DNA of 11,485 bases from an uncultured Oscillospiraceae bacterium (lineage in GTDB: Bacteria > Bacillota > Clostridia > UBA1381): assembly GCA_946531785.1 (NCBI GenBank), contig CAMNAT010000032.1:1-11485 (forward strand), read 5' to 3'. Each line of letters starts with the position of its first letter. The first letter of the stretch is position 1. A program made the translations under genes and the position numbers. The notes beneath the pieces were generated by a model. That model saw nothing but the letters and a program-made list of their open reading frames with translations. It did no database searches and was not told the origin of the DNA. Shown here one piece after another: positions 1 through 6,667 of the stretch.

Positions 1-66
1 TCTGCTTTTCGCATTGGACCGATATAAGTCCGGCATAGCCTTGTAAGCACTTAAATATCTGCTCAT
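1..66 (-). other. start of an unidentified transcript or short coding sequence, cut by the window edge
   Basis: Reading leftwards, an open frame begins at the ATG at 66-64 and runs 22 codons to the window edge (MSRYLSAYKAMPDLYRSNAK...). The ATG lies only about 10 nt downstream of the -10 box at 81-76, so translation from it would be almost leaderless. The next ATG in frame (36-34) has only a weak AAGG in front. The same DNA could instead be the 5' end of a structured RNA: GGAC and GTCC arms flank the segment around 15-28. I do not recognise it as tmRNA, 6S, SRP or RNase P RNA. Too little is in the window to decide. Confidence 0.25.
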
Positions 67-75
67 ATATTATAT

Positions 76-104
76 ATTTTACCACAATGCAGGAATGTTT
101 TCAA
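76..104 (-). promoter_or_regulatory. putative sigma-A promoter reading out of the left edge
   Basis: On the minus strand a -35 box TTGAAA (104-99) and a -10 box TAAAAT (81-76) are separated by exactly 17 nt. Transcription would start near position 69 and run leftwards, divergent from gap. The area is AT-rich, so a chance match is possible, but the spacing and both boxes are good. Confidence 0.45.
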
Positions 105-225
105 TATCTATATCATTAAAAGTCATGGTTTTTAAATGAAGATTCTGTCAATAAGCCGGTAAATTTCAGTTTAGCGTAGTAACCGCGTATTAAAAGCATG
201 TCGATAAAACGCACTTTTCTCAATA
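105..225. other. intergenic stretch with no recognised feature
   Basis: This AT-rich DNA separates the leftward promoter from the candidate gap operator. I see no open frame with a ribosome site, no strong hairpin and no repeat in it. Confidence 0.5.
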
Positions 226-243
226 TTGCTTAAATATTAACAA
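226..243. promoter_or_regulatory. Rex-type operator candidate upstream of gap
   Basis: The 18-mer TTGCTTAAATATTAACAA matches the known Rex consensus TTGTTAANNNNTTAACAA at 12 of its 14 fixed positions. The right half-site TTAACAA is perfect and the left has two changes. Rex is the NADH/NAD-sensing repressor of Gram-positive bacteria, and gap genes belong to its regulon in several lineages. The site lies about 38 bp upstream of the proposed -35 box, further than a simple blocking repressor usually binds. A 13-bp palindrome, ACAAAATTTTTGT (240-252), overlaps its right edge. Regulation is inferred, not shown. Confidence 0.45.
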
Positions 244-280
244 AATTTTTGTGCAAATTCAAGAAATTTAAAAAAAGGTC

Positions 281-309
281 TTGTATATTTTCGTATAATG
301 ATGTAAAAT
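281..309 (+). promoter_or_regulatory. gap promoter
   Basis: TTGTAT (281-286) and TAAAAT (304-309) are separated by 17 nt and face gap, giving a leader of about 50 nt. A perfect TATAAT at 294-299 is a competing -10 box, but the matching -35 position reads only AAAAAA. The AGGAGG ribosome site is at 352-357, 8 nt before the gap ATG. Confidence 0.5.
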
Positions 310-365
310 ATATCTAAGTGTATAAAAATCACTAAAAATATATATATTTTCAGGAGGAATTAAAA

Positions 366-1382
366 ATGGCAGTAAAGGTTGCTATTAACGGCTTTGGCCG
401 TATCGGACGTCTTGCGTTCAGACAGATGTTTGGCGCAGAGGGCTATGAGATAGTTGCTATCAACGATCTTACAAGCCCGAAGATGCTTGCTCATCTTTTA
501 AAGTATGATTCATCACAGGGTAAGTATGAGTATGCTGACAAGGTAACAGCAGGCGAGGATTCGATCACAGTTTGCGGTCAGGAAATAAAGATCTATGCAT
601 TCCCGGATGCTAACAACTGTCCGTGGGGCGAGCTCGATGTAGACGTTGTTCTCGAGTGCTCAGGCTTCTATACATCAAAGGCTAAGGCGCAGGCTCACAT
701 CAACGCAGGCGCAAAGAAGGTTGTTATCTCAGCTCCGGCTGGCAACGATCTTCCGACAGTTGTTTTCAACGTAAACCACGACACATTAAAGAAAGAGGAT
801 ACGATCATCTCAGCTGCATCATGCACAACTAACTGTCTTGCACCGATGGCAGACGCTCTTAACAAGTACGCTGCTATCCAGTCAGGTATCATGTGCACGA
901 TCCACGCATACACAGGTGATCAGATGACACTTGACGGTCCGCAGAGAAAGGGCGACCTCAGACGTTCAAGAGCAGCTGCTGTAAACATCGTTCCGAACTC
1001 AACAGGCGCTGCAAAGGCTATCGGTCTTGTTATCCCCGAGCTCAACGGCAAGCTCATCGGCTCAGCTCAGAGAGTTCCGACACCGACAGGCTCAACAACT
1101 ATCCTTACAGCTGTTGTTAAGGGCAACGATGTAACAGTTGACGGCATCAACGCTGCAATGAAGGCTGCTTCAAACGAGAGCTTCGGCTACAACACAGACG
1201 AGATCGTTTCATCAGATATCGTTGGTATGAGATTCGGCTCACTCTTCGATGCAACTCAGACAATGGTAGCTCCGATAGGCGACGGTCTTTATGAGGTACA
1301 GGTAGTTTCATGGTATGACAACGAGAACTCATACACATCACAGATGGTAAGAACTATCAAGTACTTTGCTGAATTAGGCTAA
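366..1382 (+). CDS. gap: type I glyceraldehyde-3-phosphate dehydrogenase
   Basis: This is the glycolytic enzyme that oxidises glyceraldehyde-3-phosphate to 1,3-bisphosphoglycerate with NAD+ and phosphate, in the cytoplasm as a homotetramer. The Rossmann signature NGFGRIGR is at residues 8-15. Asp34 at the end of the second strand favours NAD over NADP. The catalytic motif SCTTN puts the nucleophile at Cys153, with His180 in TIHAYT as the base. The S-loop (about 183-210) and the C-terminal WYDNENSY (317-324) are intact. At 338 residues it has the normal family length. The start is fixed by AGGAGG 8 nt upstream. Codon choice is strongly biased (ATC, GGC and GCT dominate), unlike the lipoprotein gene behind it, as expected for a highly expressed gene. 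It is monocistronic or nearly so, because a strong terminator follows 15 bp after the stop codon. Confidence 0.98.
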   Translation: MAVKVAINGFGRIGRLAFRQMFGAEGYEIVAINDLTSPKMLAHLLKYDSSQGKYEYADKVTAGEDSITVCGQEIKIYAFPDANNCPWGELDVDVVLECSGFYTSKAKAQAHINAGAKKVVISAPAGNDLPTVVFNVNHDTLKKEDTIISAASCTTNCLAPMADALNKYAAIQSGIMCTIHAYTGDQMTLDGPQRKGDLRRSRAAAVNIVPNSTGAAKAIGLVIPELNGKLIGSAQRVPTPTGSTTILTAVVKGNDVTVDGINAAMKAASNESFGYNTDEIVSSDIVGMRFGSLFDATQTMVAPIGDGLYEVQVVSWYDNENSYTSQMVRTIKYFAELG

Positions 1383-1397
1383 TAGCTTGAATATCAT

Positions 1398-1423
1398 GAG
1401 ACCGCTTCGGCGGTCTCTTTTTT
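1398..1423 (+). terminator. gap intrinsic terminator
   Basis: GAGACCGC (1398-1405) and GCGGTCTC (1410-1417) form a perfect 8-bp stem capped by the very stable TTCG loop, followed directly by six T residues (1418-1423). This is a textbook Rho-independent terminator. Confidence 0.95.
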
Positions 1424-1456
1424 CCTTATAAGAAATTTTTTCAGGGGGGAATCACT

Positions 1457-2416
1457 ATGAAACAGAAGATGACCTGCATCCTTTGCGCGGCTGCCGTATG
1501 CGCGTCGCTTGCAGGCTGCGGATGCAGCATGAATATAAATGTAACACCGCCCGAGACAGCGCAGGAGAGCGGCACAAATACCGCGGCTCATGACGGAGTG
1601 CTTCCGTTCGGGCGGGTATATACAACAGGCGCAGACACCGCGATAACTACGGCATATGCTGCAAATAACGGCGGCATACGCTTCGTATCGGAGCAGTACA
1701 AGCTCAGCCCGCTGCCCGCGACGGTCGATAAATATGACCCATACGGATTTACCATATATAAGGACAGGATATATTTCCTCACCGGCGGCGCGTCTGAGGT
1801 AGTGCCGGCGCAGATATATTCATGCGCTGCCGACGGTACAGATATGCAGCTTATAGCCGACGATGCGAGCAACTACAGCAGCTGCTTTATCTATAACGGC
1901 CAGCTGTACTATGATGTATATCCCGAAAATGCATATCCGTACTATGCATCTGACTCCGGAGTAAAATACGACAGCGGCATCTGGCGGATCTCTCTCGACA
2001 GCGGAAAGCGCGAAAAGCTCGTCGATATGAAAAATGTGCGGCTTACCTACATGGACAAGGATCACCTCTACTATGCTGTGCCGGACGGCGACAGCTGCTA
2101 TTACTGCGGCCTTGACGGCAAAAACGAGGAAATGATCTTCGGAACAGACGAGCGGACATATTTCCGCACCGATTACGAATATATAGTTGACTGCAACAGC
2201 GACACGGTATACCGTCTGCGCGGCAGTGAAATAAGCGCTGCAGGCATAAATGCCATCGACGAAATGCCGGTCATAAATGTTCAGCTAAACACCTCAGCAT
2301 ATGAGAGCGTCGGATTGTATTCCGCGACAAAGGATGAGGTGCTCTATGCCGTATACTACAGCGAGGGGCAGAACAATTACGCAAGACTTTGCAGCGAAAA
2401 ACGGCTGCTACATTGA
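1457..2416 (+). CDS. secreted lipoprotein with DUF5050-like beta-propeller repeats
   Basis: The 319-residue product starts with a lipoprotein signal: Lys2 and Lys4, a hydrophobic stretch, then the lipobox LAGC with the acylated Cys at residue 21. It should be anchored to the outer face of the membrane. After a Thr/Glu-rich linker (about 25-50), the rest shows imperfect repeats of an aromatic strand (IYFLTGG, QLYYDV, HLYYAV) followed by a turn with Asp-Gly (CAADGTD, SLDSGKRE, GLDGKNEE). That pattern resembles DUF5050 or TolB-like propellers, and the molecular function is unknown. The start is supported by a GGGGGG ribosome site (1444-1449) 7 nt upstream. I see no clear promoter between the gap terminator and this gene, so it may rely on readthrough. 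A weak hairpin (2397-2406 with 2426-2435, one mismatch, then T residues) could end its transcript. Confidence 0.75.
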   Translation: MKQKMTCILCAAAVCASLAGCGCSMNINVTPPETAQESGTNTAAHDGVLPFGRVYTTGADTAITTAYAANNGGIRFVSEQYKLSPLPATVDKYDPYGFTIYKDRIYFLTGGASEVVPAQIYSCAADGTDMQLIADDASNYSSCFIYNGQLYYDVYPENAYPYYASDSGVKYDSGIWRISLDSGKREKLVDMKNVRLTYMDKDHLYYAVPDGDSCYYCGLDGKNEEMIFGTDERTYFRTDYEYIVDCNSDTVYRLRGSEISAAGINAIDEMPVINVQLNTSAYESVGLYSATKDEVLYAVYYSEGQNNYARLCSEKRLLH

Positions 2417-2447
2417 AAAGTTTTAAGCGGTTTTTCCAAAAAAGCTA

Positions 2448-2476
2448 TTGACAATGAAAATAAAATATATTATAAT
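2448..2476 (+). promoter_or_regulatory. ileS promoter, full consensus
   Basis: TTGACA (2448-2453) and TATAAT (2471-2476) are separated by 17 nt, a perfect sigma-A promoter. Transcription should begin near 2483, just before the T-box stem I. Such a strong promoter fits a gene controlled by attenuation downstream rather than at initiation. Confidence 0.9.
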
Positions 2477-2484
2477 TACTTACG

Positions 2485-2735
2485 TTAAAAGGCGTTGACG
2501 AAGACAGTAGCCATTATCAAAAGCTATGAGCGAGCCGGGGGCGGTGCGAGCCCGGCGGTAAGTAGATAATTGTGAACATCACTTCCGAGCCGCATGTCTG
2601 AACAGGGATATCCCTCATTAAGTCATGCCGGGATCCCGCCGTGACCGGGGACGCGTATAATGGTACGCCGATTGAACAAGTGGTTACAGAATTTTAAACT
2701 CTGTCTTGGTTTGATCAGGACAGAGTTTTTGTATT
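2485..2735 (+). promoter_or_regulatory. T-box leader responding to uncharged tRNA-Ile
   Basis: The leader RNA binds uncharged tRNA-Ile and then lets transcription proceed into ileS. Stem I is visible in layers: AGACA (2502-2506) with TGTCT (2595-2599), ATTATC (2513-2518) with GATAAT (2565-2570), and a distal GCCGGG (2534-2539) with CCCGGC (2551-2556). The specifier codon ATC (2578-2580) sits in the typical context GAAC-ATC-A and matches anticodon GAU of tRNA-Ile. Further hairpins lie at 2622-2645 and 2653-2668 (GCGTA with TACGC). The antiterminator pairs CAAG (2677-2680) and ACAGA (2686-2690) with TCTGT (2700-2704) and CTTG (2705-2708), leaving a bulge with TGGT (2681-2684) for the tRNA NCCA end. 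The T-box core reads AAGTGGTTACAG, a departure from the usual GGGTGGTACCGCG. Confidence 0.93.
2696..2731 (+). terminator. T-box attenuator (terminator form)
   Basis: AAACTCTGTC (2696-2705) pairs with GACAGAGTTT (2719-2728), and the stem can extend inward with TTGG and TCAG. A run of T residues (2726-2730) follows. Its left arm contains the bases 2700-2708 that form the antiterminator, so the two structures exclude each other. Charged tRNA-Ile leaves this terminator in place. Confidence 0.93.
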
Positions 2736-2750
2736 ATAAGGAGGAAAAAT

Positions 2751-5700
2751 ATGAGCACCTATAAAAAGGTCGACGCAAACCTGAATTTCGTGGAGCGTGA
2801 GAAGAACATCGAAAAGTTCTGGAAGGACAACGATATCTTCAAAAAGAGTATCACGACACGTTCTGCAGGTCCTGTTTACACATTCTATGACGGTCCGCCG
2901 ACAGCGAACGGTAAGCCGCATATCGGTCATGTTCTCACAAGAGTTATAAAGGACATGATACCGCGCTATCATACGATGAAGGGCGCAAAGATAATCCGTA
3001 AGGCGGGCTGGGACACACACGGACTGCCGGTAGAGCTTGAGGTCGAGAAAAAGCTCGGCATCAACGGCAAGGATCAGATCGAAAGCTACGGTCTTGAGCC
3101 GTTCATAAAGGAATGTAAGGAAAGCGTATGGAAATACAAGGGCATGTGGGAGGACTTCTCCTCGACTGTCGGCTTCTGGGCTGACATGGACGACCCATAT
3201 ATAACATACGACAACAATTTTATCGAGTCCGAATGGTGGGCGTTAAAGCAGATCTGGGACAAGGGACTGCTGTATAAAGGACACAAAATAGTTCCCTACT
3301 GCCCGCGCTGCGGAACTCCGCTTTCCTCGCACGAGGTCGCACAGGGCTATAAGGATGTCAAGGAGCGTTCAGCCGTTGCCCGCTTCAAGGTAAAGGGCGA
3401 GGATGCATATTTCCTCGTGTGGACGACCACACCGTGGACGCTGCCCTCAAACGTGGCGCTGTGCGTGAACCCGGACGAGACCTATGCAAAGGTAAAGGCT
3501 GCGGACGGCTACACATATTATCTTGCACAGGCGCTTCTGGACAGCGTTTTGGGCTCGCTTGCCAAGGACGACGAGCCGGCATATGAGGTACTTGAGACAT
3601 TCTCAGGCCGCGAGCTTGAGCATAAGGAATATGAGCCGCTCTTTGAATGCACAGGCGCGTATGTTGCAAAGCAGGACAAGAAGGGGCACTATGTGACCTG
3701 TGACGGCTATGTTACCATGAGCGACGGTACAGGTATCGTTCATATCGCTCCCGCCTTCGGTGAGGACGACGCGCACGTCGGCAGAGACTATGATCTCCCG
3801 TTCGTGCAGTTTGTTGACGGAAAGGGCAATATGACAGATGATACCCCGTATGCGGGATTGTTCGTAAAGGATGCAGACAAGGTCATCTTAAAGGATATGG
3901 ATGCCGACGGCAGACTGTTTTCCGCGCCAAAGTTCGAGCACAGCTATCCGTTCTGCTGGCGCTGCGATACACCGCTCATCTACTATGCGCGCGACACATG
4001 GTTCATAAAGATGACGGCGGTAAAGGACGACCTTATCAGAAACAATAAGACTATAAACTGGATACCCAAGACCATCGGTGAGGGTCGCTTCGGCTCATGG
4101 CTTGAAAATGTTCAGGACTGGGGCATAAGCCGTAACCGTTACTGGGGCACACCGCTCAATGTCTGGGAATGCTCCTGCGGCAAGCGCCATGTTGTAGGCT
4201 CGATAGCTGAATTAAAGGAAATGTCAGACAACTGCCCGGACGATATCGAGCTGCACCGCCCGTTCGTCGATGCGGTAACGATAAAATGTCCGGACTGCGG
4301 CGGTGAGATGAAGAGAGTTCCGGAGGTAATAGACTGCTGGTTCGACTCGGGCGCGATGCCGTTTGCACAGTGGCATTATCCGTTTGAGAATCAGGATATA
4401 TTTGAAGAGAACTTCCCCGCGGACTTCATTTCCGAGGCGGTGGATCAGACAAGAGGCTGGTTCTATTCCCTGCTTGCGGAATCGACTCTGCTCTTTAACA
4501 AGGCACCGTATAAGAATGTTATCGTTCTCGGTCTTGTTCAGGACGAGAACGGACAGAAGATGTCAAAGTCCAAGGGCAACGCGGTAGACCCGTTCGACGC
4601 TCTGGAGCGTCACGGCGCCGACGCGGTACGCTGGTACTTCTACTCCAACTCCGCGCCGTGGCTGCCGAACCGCTTCTATGACAAGGCGGTGACAGAGGGA
4701 CAGCGCAAGTTCATGGGCACGCTCTGGAACACATACGCATTCTTCGTGCTCTATGCAAATATAGACAGCTTTGACGCGACAAAGTACACGCTTGACTATG
4801 ACAAGCTTTCAGTTATGGATAAGTGGATGCTCTCGCGCGTCAACTCGGCAGTAAAGGATGTAGACAGATATCTTTCCGAATACAAGATACCCGAGACCAC
4901 AAAGGTGCTTGACAAGCTCGTTGACGATATGTCCAACTGGTATGTTCGTCTTTCGCGCCAGCGCTTCTGGGTGAAGGATATGACCGAGGATAAGATAAAC
5001 GCGTATATGACGCTCTATACCTCGCTCGTTACGCTCTGCAAGATCTCGGCGCCGATGATACCGTTCATGACCGAAGAGATCTATCAGAACCTTGTGCGCT
5101 CCATAGATAAGGACGCACCGGAAAGCATCCACCTTTGCGACTTCCCGACAGCTGATGAAAAGCTAATCGACAAGGAGCTTGAGGACAGCATGGCAGAGGT
5201 TCTTGACATCGTTGTGCTCGGCAGAGCGTGCAGAAACACATCCGCGCTCAAGAGCCGCCAGCCGCTGAACGCGATATATGTAAAGGCGGGCACAGCGCTC
5301 AAGGAGTTCTATAAGGACATCATAAAGGCGGAGCTGAACGTCAAGAATGTAGAGTTCGTTGACGATGTTTCAAAGTTCGCATCCTACAGCTTCAAGCCGC
5401 AGCTCAGAACGCTCGGCAGACGCTTCGGCAAGAACATCAACGCCGTTCGTGAGATCCTTGCAAATCTCGACGGCTCGGCAGCGATGGCAGAGCTTACCGC
5501 AAAAGGCAGCCTCACCATCGAGGTAGACGGCACACCGGAGGTGCTTACCGTTGAGGATCTTCTGATCGAATCGGTGAAGTCCGATGACTATGTGACAGAT
5601 CAGAACGGCGAAATGACCGTTGTGCTTGAAACAAAGCTCAACGACGAGCTGATCGAAGAGGGCTTTGTGCGAGAGTTGGTTTCAAAGCTCCAGAACATGC

Positions 5701-5906
5701 GTAAGGATTCAGGCTTTGAGGTAATGGATCACATCAAGGTCTATGTTTCCGGCAACGAGAAGATAAGCGGAATATTTAAAAACAACGGAGAGTATATCAA
5801 GGGTCAGGTGCTTGCCGATAAGATCATCGACGGCGCGGACTGCGATAACTCAAAGGAGTGGAACATCAACGGCGAGAATGTAAAGCTCGGTGTTGAAAAG
5901 GTTTGA
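2751..5906 (+). CDS. ileS: isoleucyl-tRNA synthetase, IleRS2 (eukaryote-like) type
   Basis: This cytoplasmic class Ia synthetase charges tRNA-Ile with isoleucine at the cost of ATP. HIGH is at residues 57-60 and KMSKS at 603-607, both intact. The editing (CP1) domain lies between them, with WTTTPWTLPSN at about 224-234 and GTGIVHIAPAFGEDD at 326-340 carrying the aspartates that clear Val-tRNA. Cysteine pairs CPRC, CWRC, CSC and CPDC look like zinc-binding knuckles. The 1051-residue length and the opening sequence (LNFVEREKNIEKFWK) are typical of the Clostridia IleRS2 group rather than the roughly 920-residue IleRS1 of Bacillus or E. coli. The C-terminal zinc finger of IleRS1 is absent. The start is fixed by AAGGAGG (2738-2744) 6 nt upstream. 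Expression is controlled by the T-box in front. Confidence 0.97.
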   Translation: MSTYKKVDANLNFVEREKNIEKFWKDNDIFKKSITTRSAGPVYTFYDGPPTANGKPHIGHVLTRVIKDMIPRYHTMKGAKIIRKAGWDTHGLPVELEVEKKLGINGKDQIESYGLEPFIKECKESVWKYKGMWEDFSSTVGFWADMDDPYITYDNNFIESEWWALKQIWDKGLLYKGHKIVPYCPRCGTPLSSHEVAQGYKDVKERSAVARFKVKGEDAYFLVWTTTPWTLPSNVALCVNPDETYAKVKAADGYTYYLAQALLDSVLGSLAKDDEPAYEVLETFSGRELEHKEYEPLFECTGAYVAKQDKKGHYVTCDGYVTMSDGTGIVHIAPAFGEDDAHVGRDYDLPFVQFVDGKGNMTDDTPYAGLFVKDADKVILKDMDADGRLFSAPKFEHSYPFCWRCDTPLIYYARDTWFIKMTAVKDDLIRNNKTINWIPKTIGEGRFGSWLENVQDWGISRNRYWGTPLNVWECSCGKRHVVGSIAELKEMSDNCPDDIELHRPFVDAVTIKCPDCGGEMKRVPEVIDCWFDSGAMPFAQWHYPFENQDIFEENFPADFISEAVDQTRGWFYSLLAESTLLFNKAPYKNVIVLGLVQDENGQKMSKSKGNAVDPFDALERHGADAVRWYFYSNSAPWLPNRFYDKAVTEGQRKFMGTLWNTYAFFVLYANIDSFDATKYTLDYDKLSVMDKWMLSRVNSAVKDVDRYLSEYKIPETTKVLDKLVDDMSNWYVRLSRQRFWVKDMTEDKINAYMTLYTSLVTLCKISAPMIPFMTEEIYQNLVRSIDKDAPESIHLCDFPTADEKLIDKELEDSMAEVLDIVVLGRACRNTSALKSRQPLNAIYVKAGTALKEFYKDIIKAELNVKNVEFVDDVSKFASYSFKPQLRTLGRRFGKNINAVREILANLDGSAAMAELTAKGSLTIEVDGTPEVLTVEDLLIESVKSDDYVTDQNGEMTVVLETKLNDELIEEGFVRELVSKLQNMRKDSGFEVMDHIKVYVSGNEKISGIFKNNGEYIKGQVLADKIIDGADCDNSKEWNINGENVKLGVEKV

Positions 5907-5910
5907 TAAC

Positions 5911-5955
5911 ACAAAGACCATGCGCGGGCAAAGCCCCGGGCATGGTCTTTTATAA
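5911..5955. terminator. ileS terminator, first copy of a repeated hairpin
   Basis: AAAGACCATGC (5913-5923) pairs with GCATGGTCTTT (5940-5950), with an inner GGGC-AAA-GCCC stem-loop and a T run (5948-5951). It ends ileS, and because the left arm begins with AAA it could also slow the convergent hicB transcript. Its two arms recur almost identically at 7398-7441. Confidence 0.9.
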
Positions 5956-5971
5956 TTGCTTTTTTTATTGA

Positions 5972-6313
5972 TCAACTGCTTTGTGCTAACTGATTTTTAA
6001 CAGACTGCTCTACAAAGCTGTTCAGCGAAATATTCATTGACTGAGCCATTAGGCTTGCACGCCTGTGAAGATCCGGATTTATCCTCACATTAAAACTTCC
6101 CTTGTACTGTTGCTGCGGCTCCTTATTATTATCTTTACAAAATTCGATATATTCATCTATCGCGTCGTGAAAATCCTGTGTAAGCTCCGACACTGACTCT
6201 CCTTCAAATGAAATAGAATCTGTTATACCAACAACTTTTCCGTAAAATAAACCATCTTCCTCGGAAAAGCTGACAGTTCCGATATAGTTTCTATATGTCA
6301 TTACATTTTTCAT
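5972..6313 (-). CDS. hicB: HicB-family antitoxin
   Basis: The 113-residue protein has the two-part build of HicB antitoxins. Residues about 8-60 are a small partial RNase H-like domain (YIGTVSFSEEDGLFYGKV, then FEGESVSEL and a DAIDEYIEFCKD helix). Residues about 72-110 are a ribbon-helix-helix DNA-binding domain (FNVRINPDLHRRASLMAQ). Known HicB proteins bind and neutralise HicA and repress their own operon. The start ATG overlaps the hicA stop codon by 4 nt (ATGA), with AAGGAG inside hicA about 11 nt upstream, which implies translational coupling. The toxin-first order is the usual one for hicAB. Base composition is more AT-rich than in the flanking genes, which suggests transfer. The family assignment is secure, but activity is inferred. 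Confidence 0.9.
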   Translation of the reverse strand: MKNVMTYRNYIGTVSFSEEDGLFYGKVVGITDSISFEGESVSELTQDFHDAIDEYIEFCKDNNKEPQQQYKGSFNVRINPDLHRRASLMAQSMNISLNSFVEQSVKNQLAQSS

Positions 6314-6564
6314 ATTAGATCACGCTCCTTCAGATCATTGATCAGATTTTGAACCTGATAAGCTTTAAGAACATTCCTCGGATGCGGTTTATGCATACGG
6401 ATATAGTCCTTATTCGCATTTGCAAAGGCGATACGCGAGCCACCTGTTTTCCCTCCGGCAACTAAGCCATAACCAAAATAACTCATCAATTGGATAACTT
6501 CTTCAAATGTAAGATCCTTTGGTTTTTGCAAAAGTCTTGCTATCAGCTTTTCTTTTTTACTCAT
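6310..6564 (-). CDS. hicA: HicA-family toxin (mRNA interferase)
   Basis: The product is an 84-residue HicA-like protein with a dsRBD-like fold; relatives cleave mRNA during translation. It runs from MSKKEKLIARLLQKP through the glycine-rich KTGGSRIAF strand to HKPHPRNVLKAYQVQNLI, where the last part matches the typical C-terminal helix. In classical HicA the catalytic histidine lies in a GSH motif. Here that position reads GSR, and conserved histidines occur instead in HKPHP, as in a clostridial subgroup. The start is the ATG at 6564-6562, with GGAGG (6573-6569) 4 nt upstream. An upstream TTG at 6582 is in frame but lies inside the operator palindrome and is unlikely to be used. The gene has its own consensus promoter and palindrome and is coupled to hicB. 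Confidence 0.88.
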   Translation of the reverse strand: MSKKEKLIARLLQKPKDLTFEEVIQLMSYFGYGLVAGGKTGGSRIAFANANKDYIRMHKPHPRNVLKAYQVQNLINDLKERDLI

Positions 6565-6577
6565 ATTACCTCCGCAC

Positions 6578-6597
6578 TGCAACTATTTTTAGTTGCA
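6578..6597. promoter_or_regulatory. palindromic operator candidate of hicAB
   Basis: TGCAACTA (6578-6585) and TAGTTGCA (6590-6597) form a perfect inverted repeat around TTTT. It lies 6 to 25 nt downstream of the -10 box, at the expected transcription start and just before the hicA ribosome site. The likely binder is HicB through its ribbon-helix-helix domain; the neighbouring XRE protein is the alternative. Confidence 0.6.
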
Positions 6598-6602
6598 ATA
6601 TT

Positions 6603-6631
6603 ATTATATTATATTTTTATCAGCATGTCAA
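6603..6631 (-). promoter_or_regulatory. hicAB promoter, full consensus
   Basis: On the minus strand TTGACA (6631-6626) and TATAAT (6608-6603) are separated by 17 nt. It lies between the XRE gene and hicA, so hicAB can be transcribed independently of the regulator gene. Confidence 0.88.
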
Positions 6632-6667
6632 GAATATATTATTATTTATTTGACTTTTGATCTGTAC

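Noticed and set aside
2604..2638. Palindromes AGGGATATCCCT and CGGGATCCCG as possible protein operators
   Set aside because: They lie inside the T-box leader between stem I and the antiterminator and are better explained as RNA hairpins of that leader.
2715..3020. 101-codon minus-strand frame over the ileS start
   Set aside because: It covers the T-box terminator and the HIGH-motif region of ileS on the opposite strand, and has no ribosome site.
6565..6582. TTG start adding six residues to HicA
   Set aside because: The extension encodes the operator arm and the Shine-Dalgarno sequence itself; the ATG at 6564 follows GGAGG.
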